A stretch of DNA of 64,000 nt, taken from contig BQMF02000255.1 of assembly GCA_027922465.2 (NCBI GenBank), positions 1-64,000 of the forward strand, given 5' to 3'. Both the position numbers and the translations under genes were made by a program. The number at the start of each line of letters is the position of its first letter. Positions within the stretch are counted from its first letter, which is position 1. Source of the stretch: Turritopsis dohrnii (taxonomy: Eukaryota > Cnidaria > Hydrozoa > Anthoathecata > Oceaniidae). This document shows, piece after piece, positions 28,097 to 43,000 of the stretch. The notes beneath the pieces were generated by a model, which saw only the letters and a program-made list of their open reading frames with translations, ran no database searches and had not been told where the DNA came from.

Positions 28097-31000
28097 AATA
28101 ATAATAATAATAATAAACATTTATTTCGGAATTTCCATATTTCCATGGTTCTTCATCCTTAGCTATAACATATTTTTTTTTTAAAATAATATAATTTGCA
28201 TATAAAAAACTCATTTAAATTCCAGCAAGTTCTTTCGCAGCAGCTTTATCCAACAGGTAAGCATACATTTTCGTTTTATACTGCTGTAGGTCAACTGCCA
28301 GACGGACATCCTTTGGGAGATCATTAAATACCAGTGCGGCAAGAGCGGGAAAAGTGTTGTGTTCGGGTGGATGGATCAACTTTGGACCTGTATATTCAAT
28401 GTTGTTTCGAAGTAATCTGTGGTTTTGTTTGAATTGTAGCTTTAGATATGAAGGGAATGTAGGAATATTGGCAGCTTTAAAGGCAAGTAGACCAACTGAA
28501 TAATCCAGGCGTTCCTGGATTGGGAGGCATTTGAGTGATACCACATCTTCAATTTTAGCGTATCTATTAAGTACAAAACTTGCAGATGCATTGAGAACTT
28601 TTTGCAGACGGGATTTATGGTGATTTGTTATGTTGTAAAAAAGTATGTTGCCATAGTCTAGTTTTGAAATAACCAGCGATTGAACTAGTTGTTTTCTTGT
28701 GTGGGATGGTGCATAACGTTTAATCTTGCGCAGCACATTTAATACTCCAAAACAGTCCCTCATAAGTTTGTTAGTATGGATATGCCAATCTAAGTTTTCA
28801 TCAAATACTATACCAAGTAACTTGCAGGAGTGTACGACTTTAATGACTTCGTTATGGCATGTTATCCGAAGATCTGGTGTATGATTTTTACTTCGTTTTG
28901 ATCGGAACTGCATGCACATGGTCTTGGAGCTGTTAAAAACCAAATTTAATGTTTTTGACCATGTGGATATGTTGGTTAGATCTTTTTCGATTTCTGTTAT
29001 CGTGTTTTCGAGTTGATCATGCTTGCAATGGCGGTATAGGGTTGTGTCATCTGCGTATTGAAGGCTTTTCGATTTTTGTAGGATGTGACTTATCTCTGTC
29101 ACATAAAGATTGAAGAATATAGGTCCTAAGATGGAACCTTGTGGGACGCCAAATGTGATTTTCTTTAGGTGTGATAGTTTGTCGTCAATTTGCACGTATT
29201 GATATCGGTTTGTTAGATAATCAGCAGTCCAGTAAAGAAATGATTTTGAGAAGTTCAGAGAATATAGTTTTTTTATTAGCGTATCAAAGTCCAAGGTATC
29301 AAAAGCTTTGGAATAGTCGGTAAATATGGCTATGGTTAATTCTCCCATTTTCAACGCTCGCAGGATGTCATCTCTGAATTTTATTAACAACGTGATGGTG
29401 GAATGGTTTTTCCGAAATCCAGATTGTGTTTCATGGTAAATAATTTGCTCTTCGATAAATTCTCCAAGTTGGTTGAGAACTATACGCTCATAGATTTTTC
29501 ATAGAAACACGGAAACTGGTCGGTAGTCATTTAGGTTTGATGGCATTGATACTTTTGGGACAGGACTAATTTTTGCGATTTTCCAAGAATGTGGGAATTT
29601 TTGTATTCGAATGAAGTTGTTGATGATGTACGTAAGAGGAGATGCAAGATAAGAGTACACAGGTTTGATGAGATTAGCTGGTATGTTATCGTAGCCAGCT
29701 GAACAGTCATTCCGTGTTTTCTTTATAGCGTCTGTCACGTTTTGTAAAGTAATCTGGCGTAATTTAAATGAATTATATTGGCTGTTTGGTAAATTGTAGA
29801 TGGCAGATCGAATTTCATTAAGCTGTTTAGGTTCTGCGAATCCGATACGAGATGCTGTTGTGTTAAAATGATTGTTCAGTGTATCTGGATCTTCTGTAAT
29901 GGTTTTAAGGTTTGGGTTTAATATTCGGTGGATGGTTTTCCATATTTCTTTAGGTCGTTTCGATGATAGTGCTTTTTGGTAAAATAATAACTTGGCCCTT
30001 TTTATTGAAGTTTTGATGGCGTTTCTTACTATTCGGTAATTGTTCCAACTTTCTTCATTTTTGAACTTGTGTGCTTCATATCTTAGTTTATTTCGTTGCT
30101 GTTGAAGATGTACAATATCGATCTCTTTCATCCATGGTGCGGGAGGTCTAGTTAGTTTTACGCGTTTTAGTGGTGCATGAGTATCGACACATTGTATGAT
30201 GAGATCATTTAGGATTTCAAGCTGCTCATCAGGGTCTTCTACTGCATATATAACGGAAAATGGGAGTTGGGAGAAATCTTCGATGTACATTTCCAACTGA
30301 AAGTTCTTATAGCTTCGAATAAATTTATAACGTGGCTCAAACCGATCTAGACGGATGTTTATAATCATGTACGGTGCATCGTGATCGCTAATAGTTGGAC
30401 ATGGTATGACATCGTGATGAAGTACGTTAGCAGGAATATTGGTAATTAAATGATCGATTAGTGTGGACGATTTCCTTGTTGGTTTTGAAACAATATTCCG
30501 AAGTTCAAAGAGATTTAACATATCAATGTATTTTTGAGATATTCGATCTGTCTCCATTAGGTTGATGTTAGCATCACCTGCCAAAATGATAGGGCCAGTC
30601 CATGCTTTCTTTATATCAAAAAGTAATTTCTCGATGTTGTCAATCCATGCGTGCTTGGATTCAAGGTCAAAATTTGGTTGATAAAATGTGCCGATTAAGA
30701 ATGGTTGTTTTGTTGTCTTATCTTTCATTTCGATCCATAGGTGTTCTTTATTCATGTTATTGATGTCATAGCGAATTTTATATGATTTGATGGTATCTTT
30801 AATGTAGATGCCTACACCGCCACCTCTTCTAGTATTTCTATTGCGATAATGAAATTCATAACCGGGTATGTGAACATAATTAAGCAAGTTTTTGTCATCT
30901 TTTAGCCAGGTTTCTGATAAGGTTAACAGGTCAAAGTTGTAGGTATACATCATGTATTGGAATTCATCGAAAGAAGACAACATCGATTGTGTATTAAGAT

Positions 31001-31290
31001 GAGCAATGCTCATATGATTTTTGTGATGTTTCAGTTGATCAACATGAAGTGCTTCAGATTGGCTGGTAACAACTGTTTCATTATGTGACTCTTCTAAATG
31101 TCGTTGGTTGTGAAACGGCAGTTGAGATAGAGTGCATTGATAGCAAGTCCAGGGTATTATAGTTTGATGCTTTGTTGTATGGATTTTTGTTTGAAGACAT
31201 TTATGATGAGTGGATTGGATGCATGTCGAACATTGATATCGTTTAGCATTCCTTCTGATGGTTTTGTCACATATTTGACAGGAAGGTTGT
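28094..31290 (-). mobile_element. CR1/L2-like LINE with PHD finger, AP endonuclease and RT
   Basis: Read on the minus strand. About 31281-31120 encodes a C4HC3 PHD finger (CQIC, CSTC, HHKC, CYQC spacing), which is known in some CR1-like elements. 31013-29499 encodes the AP-type endonuclease (LNTQSM, GDANINL, SDHDAPY) and the N-terminal RT. 29390-28215 encodes the rest of RT (FTDYSKAFDT, GVPQGSILGPIFF, QYADDTTLY) and the C-terminus. The two frames are separated by a lesion near 29500 at the RPVSV block, where a few bases seem missing. The 3' tail is an (AAT)n run at 28094-28116 on the plus strand. The copy is nearly full length but broken. Confidence 0.88.
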
Positions 31291-31599
31291 TATATGGTTG
31301 GAATAATACAAGATAGGTGCTGATCTTCTTACACGCCTTGGAAATGGTTTAATCATGATCTGTACAAATGATTTGCTGGTTTGTCTCCACTTGCCAGGGG
31401 TAATCGACGATAAGAGGCTGTCATGAACATGATTAATACGAAAAAAAGATGACAAAGAGGTCGTTTAAGGCCCAATGTACTCCTACCTCTCCCTTCCACT
31501 TTGTGCATCTTTTTACGTAAAGCTTTCCAAACACTTTCAGGACAATTTACTTTGTAAAAACAGGATGGCAACGGCTTAAAGACAATACAATTGTAGTGA

Positions 31600-32339
31600 T
31601 AGGTGTTGCACAACCAGTGAATTCCAATTATCTTCTTTGTTTCAACAAATAAAGCAATATTTTCAAGAATTTATAGATGTACAAACCTCTGAGCCGTCAT
31701 TTAAAACCGATAGTTTGGGATGGAGGCAGACCGCTCGAGATGAATGCATCAATAAAGTTACAAGTCCCGCTCCTGCGAGTGATGTCATTCTCTCTGAAGA
31801 CAGTGATGAAGATGACGATGAAGAGGCTGAGAAAAAGAGTGCCCCGACTGTTGTAGAGACGCTTTATATGCTCGATCGCATAAGCCAATGTCCTGCGCTA
31901 GATAGTCAAATCTTAGCAACTCTAGACCGAATTTCTAAGAGTATAGAAGAACTGCACTTGCGAAACAAAAAGCAACAATCCATTAAGGACTTTCTTTTGT
32001 AAACGGGACGATTTTTGTTTTTTTCTTTCCAAAAAGATGTGTCCACTCATTGTCTGTTGAACCTTCTGTTGTATTCCCAACCTCATCCCCAAGTTCTCTT
32101 AAGAAGAAGAAGCCAAGAAACCCTAGGGGAGAGGCTGTTCCAAGACCCTCTTTTATGCAGTAGTGTTGTTCTTATGTACCAATGCATGACTAACTTTTAT
32201 AGTACTAAGGAAGTGTCCATAAATTTGTCCAAAAATAGATTTTAGAAGTTTTATTGGAACTTTTTATAAAGCGGACACTTCCGTAAAGCGGACACTTTTT
32301 TCAGGAACGAATGGTGTCCGCTTTATAGAGATTCCACTG
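31600..32339 (+). mobile_element. 3' end of a pogo/Tigger DNA transposon
   Basis: The frame 31637-32002 resembles the C-terminal tail of pogo/Tigger transposases: a DEDDDEE acidic patch, then VVETLYMLDRISQC and a final KDFLL. The terminal repeat GGTGTCCGCTTTATAGAG, then ATTCCACTG, ends at 32339 next to TA, which fits the TIR and TA target of that family. A preceding tandem AAAGCGGACACTT occurs twice (32268 and 32285). The catalytic core is absent. Confidence 0.75.
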
Positions 32340-32341
32340 TA

Positions 32342-34042
32342 CTTTCAATTAATGCTTAGCAACAAATTAAACATTACTACTAAAAAATGTACATTTTTAA
32401 GCAACATTATTACTAATGTCTGACCTTGGTTGCTTATAAAAAAACTTGACCTTTTCGCAATCAATCCGCAATGTGAAATAAAAGGAAAAGATGAAAGGAA
32501 AGAATGACGCAACCATTAGCGTGTTCGTTTGCGTTTTTGCCTGTGTTTAAGATGATGAACTGTGTTACATGCAGAGCTGAGGATTACACTATGCTGATGT
32601 CAGTAGAAATAGGAGAATTGAGAAAACAAGCAGAGTAATAAAAACAAGCGCTCAAACAAAGTAAGGTGCCGTCCCGTCGCCGCGGCCCCTGTGGAAACTG
32701 GCATCAACATCGGCTATCTTAACCATCTTCCTGAGTAATTACAAGAATATTTTCGCTACCATCCAATTCAATATTACATTCCAATGAATTTATTTAGATG
32801 TGTAGCTATCGTAGGTATTACTTGTGTGGGACATTCTGAAATTGTTGATCCTTCTTGACAGCAAAAATGAGAACACCTCTTTTTGAAAATACAGTACACA
32901 TCCGTTAATTCGAACACCCAAGGGATTAATTGCTATTCAATCAACAAAAACAATTCGATATACGATATATACGGTACGCTTTTTCTTTCAAAAACAGCAA
33001 ATACTTGCTTTGTTCATGTTTTGTTGTTCAATAGGGAACTTACGAAAGTATGACGGCAACGTGGACGACAACGTGAGGCAAACAAAAGATTCACTTTACT
33101 CCATAGATTTGCTTTAGAATGGAAGTCATTTCACACTGTCATTATTCGATTTGCACCATACATTTCATCTACCGGTTTCAAACCAGCTAATCTTTATGGT
33201 TAAAACCTTGTTAAATTTGTTTGGGATGATGAGCATTTGGTCACGTGATGACTCGTTCTTCCAAACGCTTTTGAGAGAGTTTTCACCGAGAACTTTAACG
33301 GGAGCATGGAGCATGGAGCGCTAAATCTTCAACATACTATATCTTGTTTTTTTGATGAGCTAGGCGCTTAATTACATAACAAAGAAAAAATTCCATCATG
33401 CACGAGAGTATAACTTAGTTATCCAAATATTAATTCCGAATGAAGATGGAAGAGAAAATTCTGAAATCTTATATCCAATTTACTATGACGAAACATTTTT
33501 ATATTTATTAGCTTCATTATGAACTGCAATCAATCACCTTGTTGAGGCTAAGCTAACTAATATGAGTGTGTAGAGGGAATCATAACCAATTTATTGTTCA
33601 CCTCATTTTCTGAAAGAATGATAGCTAGAGGTCAAAAACAAATCAGTTAATAATTAGAGCATACATATTTACTACGCTATATCTTATGGTCGATATTATA
33701 ATTTGGATTTAGGCAGAGATCTCTGTGGTGATATAAATTTGTTTGTAATGTATATAACATGTACATATTTTATACAATATATGGGAAAAAATGAATTGAT
33801 TTACTTTAGCCTTCTGAAAACATGCATGTCTACATCTAAATACTGAGGCTCAGAAGCTGGAAACTAGTTAAAAATCTTGTCAATTCACTTGTTATACAAA
33901 GGTTTTTGTAACTCGTTTATGAAAAGCTTGTTTTATTGATAACACTTTTATCTATCTGGCGTTTTTTTTAATGTTATTGAGTAATCTTTTGCCATTTTTA
34001 GATTGACAGTATTAATGAGATGAAGGCAGTGATGGAATTGTA
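32342..34042. other. Intergenic region upstream of UXS1
   Basis: No gene. It holds a dispersed repeat at 32588-32630 (partner at 44650) and a half-MITE at 33034-33140 (partner in 46856-47246). Promoter elements of UXS1 are presumably here, but I cannot point to one. Confidence 0.5.
33034..33140. repeat. Fragment of the MITE found complete at 46856-47246
   Basis: GGGAACTTACGAAAGTATGACGG through TCATTTCACACT is the complement of 47246 back to about 47143, differing at a few sites. Confidence 0.85.
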
Positions 34043-37000
34043 ATGGCAAGATTTAATGCTTTGTCCTTACCACAAGGAAAATATCATTTGTTCTTGCTAT
34101 TGATTCTTTTCCTAGGCATCGTTGTTGGTAAGCTCTTCGTATATCTTATTTCCTATTTTTGAATGCCTATTTTTAAACCCACAAATTCAATCTAACTTGT
34201 GAAAGTATCTTTATGAAACACAAATGCATAGAATAGAGTAGAACAGTATGCATAGAATAGAATAGAATAGAATAATTTTTTATTCGTCATAAAAAAACTT
34301 AACTACAAAAAAATTAAATGAAGTACTAAAGACCACCCCAGTAGATATATCTAGACAAAGGAGGTAGCCACCAAATAGAAAATAAAAAAAAATACAAATA
34401 AATAAGTAAAGTAAAATAGAAAATAAATAAAAAGTGTTGCGTGATTATGGAGATACTTATTCCAAGAGAGAGAACTAATTGCATGTTACGTAGTTTCTTA
34501 GAAAGAAATCAGTGACAAGCTGTTTAAGATGGTTATAATGAAAAGGAAGCTAAGTTGATGTGTTTATAGGTAGACTGGAGATGTTTCCACCAAGATATTG
34601 ATTGATATGTAAAAGAATTAATGCCATATAACCTGGTGTTTATATTAGGTTTGCAGAGAAATCCTGCTGACTTAACTCTGGTGTTATGGAATGGGGTAAT
34701 TTGGAAAAAGTGAAAGCACTATGAATGTGATCAGGAATTCTGTGATTGAGAATTTGATGAATGAAAAGGATATTTAGGGTACTTTTCAAATCAAAAATTG
34801 AAAGTAAATCAAGTTTAGAAAAGAGTGGAGAAGAAAAAGAAAAAGTAATGAGACAAATTGCAGTTTTTTGGAGAAGAAGAATGTGTATATTATTAGTAGA
34901 TTCATGCAAGGTCCAGGTCGGCAGCCATAGCGCATATATATGAGAGGAAAAGATTGCATGGTTAACAGAAAGAGAGACAGATTCAGGCAGGAAGTGACGG
35001 ATTTTACTCAGCGCACTGTTGGCTCATCTAAAAGAAAGAAAAAAGAAAGAAGAAAAAGCAGCTACAAAAAAAATATATAATACTATTGATAGGAGACCAC
35101 CAATTTAGCATATGGCTAGGACTAGTTGATGGCCACCGATTAAAAAGGACAAAACAACAAGCAGAAACACAGGATGCACAGGAGGGGACAAACAGCTAAT
35201 GTGAGACACAAGAGGTCATTGTGGCAAAAGAGAGCAGCTATAGGATGGGGTTATATGAGGCTAAAAAGACTTCAGTAAGCCCATTCAACAAATTCTCAAA
35301 GTCACTAAGTTTAGTTTGCAACAAAGATTGAATGGTGTTCCAGGATTGAATCGCTCTGTAACGAATGGAATTTTGACCAAAGGCATTAGTCCTTGTGAGG
35401 AAGAGATTAATTAGGCCAGTGTTATTAGCGCGAGGCATTAGAGAGTGGTGAATAAGGTCAGCTGCATACGTGTTCTGTAGGACATCGGGCATTTTGTTAT
35501 GCACTAATCTGTCAATGAAAACAATATTCTCTTTATGGATCATATCAGCAAATTTTAAAATCTTTAGCTCTGCATATAGAGGAGTAGCTGATTCCCTGAA
35601 GTTCTTAAAACACATGAGTCTCATTGCATTATTTTGAAGCACAGAGATGCAATTTAATATTAGGGAATTTGGTTGACCCCAAATTTGCATGCAATATTGT
35701 AGGTGAGAGTGAAATATAGCATAATAGATCATCTTTAAAACATTTCTGGGAACAAAGTGACGAACATTAGCTAAAGCCCCATTAGCTCTCTTGAGTTTGA
35801 GTGCAGTGTTGTTGATATGTGATTTCCAACTTAAGTCCGAATCAATCAAAACCCCAAGATACCTAATACATGTGCTTGGAAAGATTCTTTTACCATTAAT
35901 AAACAATCTAATATCATAATTAAGAGGTTTTGTTGCATGCTTAAACAAAATATATTCTGTCTTATTAGCATTAAGAGAAATCTTATTAGCACTTAACCAA
36001 TGAGAAAGACATTTGAGATCCAAGTTCATTCGTTTAGCCAGTTGTTTGGGAGAGCTACAGATGTTAATCAAATTAGTATTGTCTGCAAAATGATGAATAT
36101 CAGAAAATTTAATAGCTGAAAATAAGTCATTTATATATAATAAAAATAAAAATAAGTTTGATATTAAGTTCATGAATGTGTTTTTTCCAGGTGAGATCCT
36201 CATCAAGATACACACCAATATATTTTTAATGAACTGACTAGGTTGTAGTTTCCTCCCACCAATTTTGATCTTGAGGTTAAAATTCAGTAATTTGGATTTA
36301 TGTCTAAATAGAATAAACTCAGTTTTACTGGCATTGAGGGAGATTTTATTTGCATTAAGCCAACTAGAAAGAAGTTTAAAGTCAATGTTTATTCTTTTGT
36401 TCAGTGACTTCAAGGACCTGTTAAATTGAAGGAGGTTACTATCATCAGCAAAATGGTAGATGTCAGAGTAGGCAAGAACATAATGTAAATCATTGATGTA
36501 AATTAAAAAGAGTAAAGGTCCAAGTACAAACCCTTGCGTAACGCCATCATTTATGATTTTGAATCAGACTTAAAATTCAGTATTTTGACAAATTGTGATC
36601 TTTGGGAAAGATAAGACCTAAACCATCTGTTGGTGAAACCTCGGATTCCGTAATATGAAAGTTTTTTGCATAAAATTTTGTGATCTACAGTGTCAAGGGC
36701 TTTTTGGAGATTGACAAAGACCCCAATACCAAACTGACCTTGGTCAAGAGCTTTACGGATGCACGCAGTGATATTGATTAAGGCAGTATTAGTAGAGTGT
36801 CCTTTTCTGAAACCAAATTGTCTCTCGTACAGGTATTTATGTTGTTCGAGAAAAAGAGAAAGGCAAGAGTACATGAGTTTTTCTAATAGTTTTTCAATGT
36901 TGGACAGAAGTGAAATAGCATGGTAATTAGAGATTTCCAGAGGAGAACCTTTATTTTTATAGACCAGAACAACTGAAGAGGTTTTAAGGAGGGCAGGAAA

Positions 37001-40000
37001 CACTCCAGTAGAGAAAGAAAGATTAAAGATTTTTTGAAGAGGATTGGAAATTTCATGTTTAAGAAGTTTGAGAATGGTTACATCAATGCTATAAGGACCA
37101 CTAGCCTTTTTATCAGATAGGAAGAGAAGTGTTTTGGAGTGTAAGGTATAGTGGTATCAGCTATAGAAGAAAAATAGTTGTTAAAGCCATTACTTAATAT
37201 GGAAGGGTCAGATGTAATTGAGCCATCAATAGATTAAAAGAAGGAATTAGAAGATTGGGAAGATTTTACAGATATTATTTCTTACACTCCAATCCAGATA
37301 TTTTTGGTGTTATTAAGGTTAAATCTAAAGTATTCAGAAAAATATTGTTTTTTACTAACTAGGCAGAGAGAGACAATTTGGTTCCTATGACCTTTAAAAT
37401 CGTTGTGAAGCTTAGATTTCAAAGTTGGATCAGTTGTTTTGATAAATTGTTTTAGAAGTTTATCCCTGGTTATTATTGTAGACTTTTTTATCCAAGGTTT
37501 TGACAAGAATTTGATTTGTTTTTTGTCAGTTTGATGAGGGGGAGATGTTTGTCAATAAGGACATCAATTGTATCAAAGAATTTAGCAAAAGAGGAGTTAA
37601 CGTCACGATCAGACTGACTAAATCTTTCATCCAAGTCAATATCAAAATAGTCTAAAATGAAATTAGATGACATCTTTTTTCCAATAACTGAAAAATGTTC
37701 TTTGTTTATTTATGTTTACTGATATAACAAATTACATATGTGACCATCGCTTAAAGCTAAAGGGTTTTCCACTAATATCACCGGTTCTTTATTCATAAAC
37801 TTTCTTGTTTTTAGTTATATGTTTACCTGCTCTTAATAAATCACCTGAGTTTTCCGTCAATTTCACAAGGTAAATTTGGTTGACAACTGTTGAAAGTCTT
37901 GTTATTTTTCAAGGATAATTTAACGGTTAGTTTGCCTGTTCAGTAACAAACTACATAAGGATAAGAAATAAAATCTTAATACAATAGGATAAAATTTTCT
38001 TCCATTATATAAACAGACAAAAGGTGTTTCTACTAAGGTGCTATGAAAGGTCTTCACTATTATCTTTATATTACAGGTTATCAGCATCTGTACAAACACT
38101 GCTGTTATCACATATCAAAGGCTTGAATGAAAAGGTATTTTTAATTAATTCCCAGATATTTTTCATTGTATACCTTTTGTATATACCTCAACATTTAATT
38201 TTTCGATTTCATTAAAATTTAATTGCATGGTGGTCTATGAACACATTTTGAAAAATGTTATATACAATGCTATATTTTCTAAGTCTTGGGTAAAATCTTG
38301 GATCTGGAACTAAAATTAGAAAGTTATTTCCAATATATACCTTCAAATTAAGCCTTCATCAAAAGTTTTTTATATTAGCTGCAGAAAGGTCTCATTTAAT
38401 CTTATGTGGCCATTAGAAATGGTCTAAAATAATAATTTTTCGTTACTTAATATCTAACGTCAGACTGTGATGGAGATCATACAAATTTTTGACGTCACAG
38501 CGCACTTGCTCTTTTTGTAGTAATTGCATAAATTAGAAGATTTTCTTTTTGTTGATGAAAGTTCGTGTTCTTCGTGATATAAACATTGTTTAGCTTCTTC
38601 AGTATGGGTGTTTTTCTTCTGCAAAATTTATGCTCCTAATATATGAGAGTTTGAGGGAAAATCATAAATTACAATACTGATAAATTAATCAGTAATTCAT
38701 CAGAAATTTATCAGTAATAATCAGTAAACTGATAGTTACTTATAATTTATATTTTGCAACTATATTATATTAGTGTTTGATGCATTATTACTTCGTCGGC
38801 TTCCAATAAGAAAGTACCTATTTGTCCACATGGTATGAACAAGACGTTTCTCAAAAATTCCAGATCATGAAATGGTTGCGATTGTCCTGAAAAGCATCTG
38901 TGAGGAAATTTTACAGAAGGAAAATGCTCTTGCTGTTAAAATTATTTGTAAAATAGTTACTCCTATAATTGACGACTTTTTGAAACACATGACTGGTTTT
39001 TGTAAGCATCTACAAAGGCATTTATTTGCCTTCTGCATTTACTATAACACCAAGAAATTATCCTAGGAGTGATAACTTCTAGTATTTCAACCTCAAAATT
39101 AACACATTTGGTGTGTCAATGTAAAGCTAAATTTGTTATATTCACAAGCTGGTGGAACCCATTACGATTAAGTAGAAACCATCCACAATGACACTTCAAA
39201 AAATTTAAGAACAAATTTTCGAACGAATGAAATTGATGTTGCAGCAATAAAAGAAATTTTCTGAAGAAAGTATACAATGTTTTGATTGCAAAAATTTCGA
39301 GAAATAATCAGAGTACTGCACCCAAACCGAAAGAACATGCCTGGATTTTTTGCACATCAAAAACATCCAGGCATGGATAGTTCCACCGCCAATGGGGACA
39401 AGAAGCGCTATTTATATAGAAATATATACACTTCTTTGCAAAATTTACCCGCTGGGTCTGTGCTGAAGTGTTCCGTTCTAGAAAACCACTTTGTGTTCTT
39501 AAAAAACGTCTTCGAATCAGAATCTACTAATTACTGATACATCCAACCAATTACCGATTAAATCTTTGTTTTCTGATAATTTATCAGAAATTATAACTTA
39601 TTATGATTTTTCCTCAAACTGTCGCATATGAGTTTAAATCTTATCAAATGTTTGGTTTACAAATTAGGCTGAGGTTTTTTTGGTTATTATAGCTACTTTT
39701 ACATTTTGTACATTTTTTAAATTTGACATCTAAAGAATGACACATCTAATGGAAATTTAATCTTTCTCTGCACATACATATCAGCTGTTATTTTGTCCAT
39801 CATTATTTTACACTGATGTTTGAGAATTTTTTCTGTTTACCTGGTTCTCATTCAGTTAAAGATAAAAACACAATCAGTTATTTCTAAAGTTATTACGAAT
39901 AGAAACTGTCCCCTATAATTCTATTTTAAGTTGTTTGTCATGATCCCTAGTGGAAATCGTGTATCTTTGTTTTCATAATTGTAGATGTGATTTTTACTTA

Positions 40001-43000
40001 TCATCCTTTCTGCGGCATTTACACTTGTAAATCATCATTTCTTCGAATTATGTCTTGCATGAGCACAAATGCAAATTTTCCAATGTACCCGAATTTAATT
40101 CTTCTTCTTTATCTTGATCATGATCACTTACGTCAGTTTCAAAACTAGAATTCAGAATTTCTGAAGACACTGAACTTTCATGAACATCAGACGTCTTGCA
40201 AATGAAATTCGCTCCGTGACGTCATGACTTTTAAAACAGAAAGCTGTTATGGCGATTTAACTCAGTTGTTTTTTTAGCAATTTTTTCATTCAAGGTACTC
40301 TTTATACATAAAAAGGTGTTCATCTAGGATCAATGAGGTATTTCATGCTCAAAATTAAAAAAGGAAAATTGAAGGCTTAATTTCCCTTTCAGGAACTTAA
40401 ATTTCGCGGAAACTAATTTTTGCGAATTTTTGGATTTCTATTGTTCTAGCACAATGGTCTTTTGTTACAAAGCGATAAGACTCACAAAATTCGCTTTAGG
40501 TAATTCCCTGAACAGAAAATGATATGTAAGTTATTCATAAAAGCAAATTGTCGTTTAGGTAATAGCTCCTTTAGAAGACAGGATTGCCTTGTTGGAGCAA
40601 ACGTAAGTTTTCCCTTCTGTTCTGAAGAAGACGAACAACATTTTAATGTTGTTAAGGACAATGAATATTTTATTTAAGGAAAAGGAAATTTCCAATTGTT
40701 AGAGATCTTGCTGAGAAAGACCGTAAACGAATACTGGTATGATGGTACAAAGCTATTCTGGTGTTTCCTATTCCTTTGAAAAAAACACCTGACACTGCAT
40801 GTATTTATTAGATCACCGGAGGTGCAGGTTTTGTCGGTTGCCATCTGGCCCATGCATTGTTGTTAGCTGGTCACGAAGTCACCGTTGTTGATAATTTTTT
40901 TACTGGTAGAAAAAGTAACTTGGAACAATGGTGGGTTGTATTATTATTTAATTGCATTGACATTAGTTATAATCCAAAAGCCCTCAACATTATATAATTG
41001 CTATTTCTATTATTTTAATATTTTGTCCACACTTTTATCACTGTTCATTTATGCTATACATGCATATGGTATAGATACGCTGTATTTTAAATACGAGACA
41101 GTGTTTTTAATGGAAAGGCAATAGAGCAATATGATAATGATTACTATGCTATTCTAGGGTGGGTCATCATAATTTTGAGTTAATAAACCATGATGTTGTT
41201 GAACCATTATATATTGAAGGTTCGTGATTTTCTTATTCCCTTCAGCAGCATAATGCAGACAAGTTTTACAACAGAGGCTTGAGATATTCTAGTTCTACTA
41301 TCCTTTTCATTAAACATAAACATCACCCATGATTTTGTCATTTAGTGGATGAAATCTACCATTTGGCATCGCCAGCTTCACCACCACATTATATGTACAA
41401 TCCGATAAAGGTGAGAAGTTAAAGATGAACTGTTATAAAGGATTATATGAAAATTAAAGTCAGCGGTTTTCTCATTTCTTTTTCATTTAATTACCTTGTT
41501 TGTTTGTTATTTTGATATTTGTCAGCCACTTGTTTCTAGATTGATTTCTTATTGAAGAAGTTTGAACGCTAATTGCATAAAAACATAATGAATTGCATCT
41601 TGGAACAGTTGATATTGAATTTCATTTAAAGCTTTTAATTTATCTGAAAATTTCATCATACCCCCCGGAAACTCAAACTGTTCGGCCGAAACACAGGAGA
41701 TAGTGAATCTCTTACCTGAAATATCAATCTATAAACTCTACCTGAAAATCTTGATTTGAAAAACTGCATACAGCAATCCTCAGCTCTATACCATTATCTT
41801 TGCAGAAAATGATATTGAGATTTTGTTGAATGTGTATCAGATGTCACTGAACAAATACAAAGCAAAACATCTCCTTAGTTATTTTAGTGAGCACTTAGGA
41901 GTTATATTAGAATGAGCAATAAAACTAATTTTTACAGATATACTTATATCTGCTTTCATTTGCTTTGTTTCCTTAGACAATTAAGACGAATTCAATTGGT
42001 ACTTTGAACATGCTAGGTATTTAGTCAATTTTTATATTTCATTTCCTTCCTCTTCTTAATATCTTAATACAATAAAGTGAAGAACACTATCATTATTCCA
42101 GCATAATCAGTTTGTAATTGTCGGTGCTTTGTCGATGATAATATGGCCTGTTTGATATTCTGGATGTATAGAGAATATTAATTTGTATTCTAGGATTAGC
42201 AAAGAGAGTCCATGCGAAACTTCTACTTGCATCGACATCAGAAGTTTATGGAGGTAAACCAATAATGATTTTAGCAAAGCAAAATTGTTAGCATATAAAA
42301 AATTGTTAGCATAATTTTTCCTTTGCTTTATAATATAATTCTCACTTTCATTGCAGACCCAGAAGTTCATCCTCAACCGGAAACCTACTGGGGACATGTA
42401 AATACAATTGGCCCTCGAGCTTGTTATGATGAAGGTAAAAGGGTAGCCGAAACCATGTGTTACGCCTATGCAAAGCAAGTAAGGGATAGAAATATCATGT
42501 CAAATATTTAAAAGTTCTGAGAATTAACAGAAAGTCCAGTAAGAAGACTCTTTATGGAAACCATATTTGATTTTAAGCAAGTCTAATAAAAGAATCTGAT
42601 GCCTCTGTGTGCATTGGTTCCCTTTCAAAGGATGGGAAGTGGTAGTTCATTAATTCATTACATCATTAATTAGGAAGGTGTTGAAGTAAGAGTTGCACGA
42701 ATCTTTAATACATACGGCCCAAGGATGCACATGAATGATGGTAAATCTGCCTTGTTGATTTATTTATTTATTTATTTTTTTACGATACTTTTATTTTTAC
42801 TTTGGATACTTTTCCTTGTATATTTAAGGACGTGTTGTCAGCAATTTCATCTTACAAGCTCTGCAAAATGAACCACTTACGGTAAATATTTTGTATTAAT
42901 CATCTTAATGGTATCTTAACATGCTTGATGAAAGAATGAAAGTTGTGTTGACTATCTGATCACATGTAATTTCCCATTGTTCCAAAAATATGATTTTATG

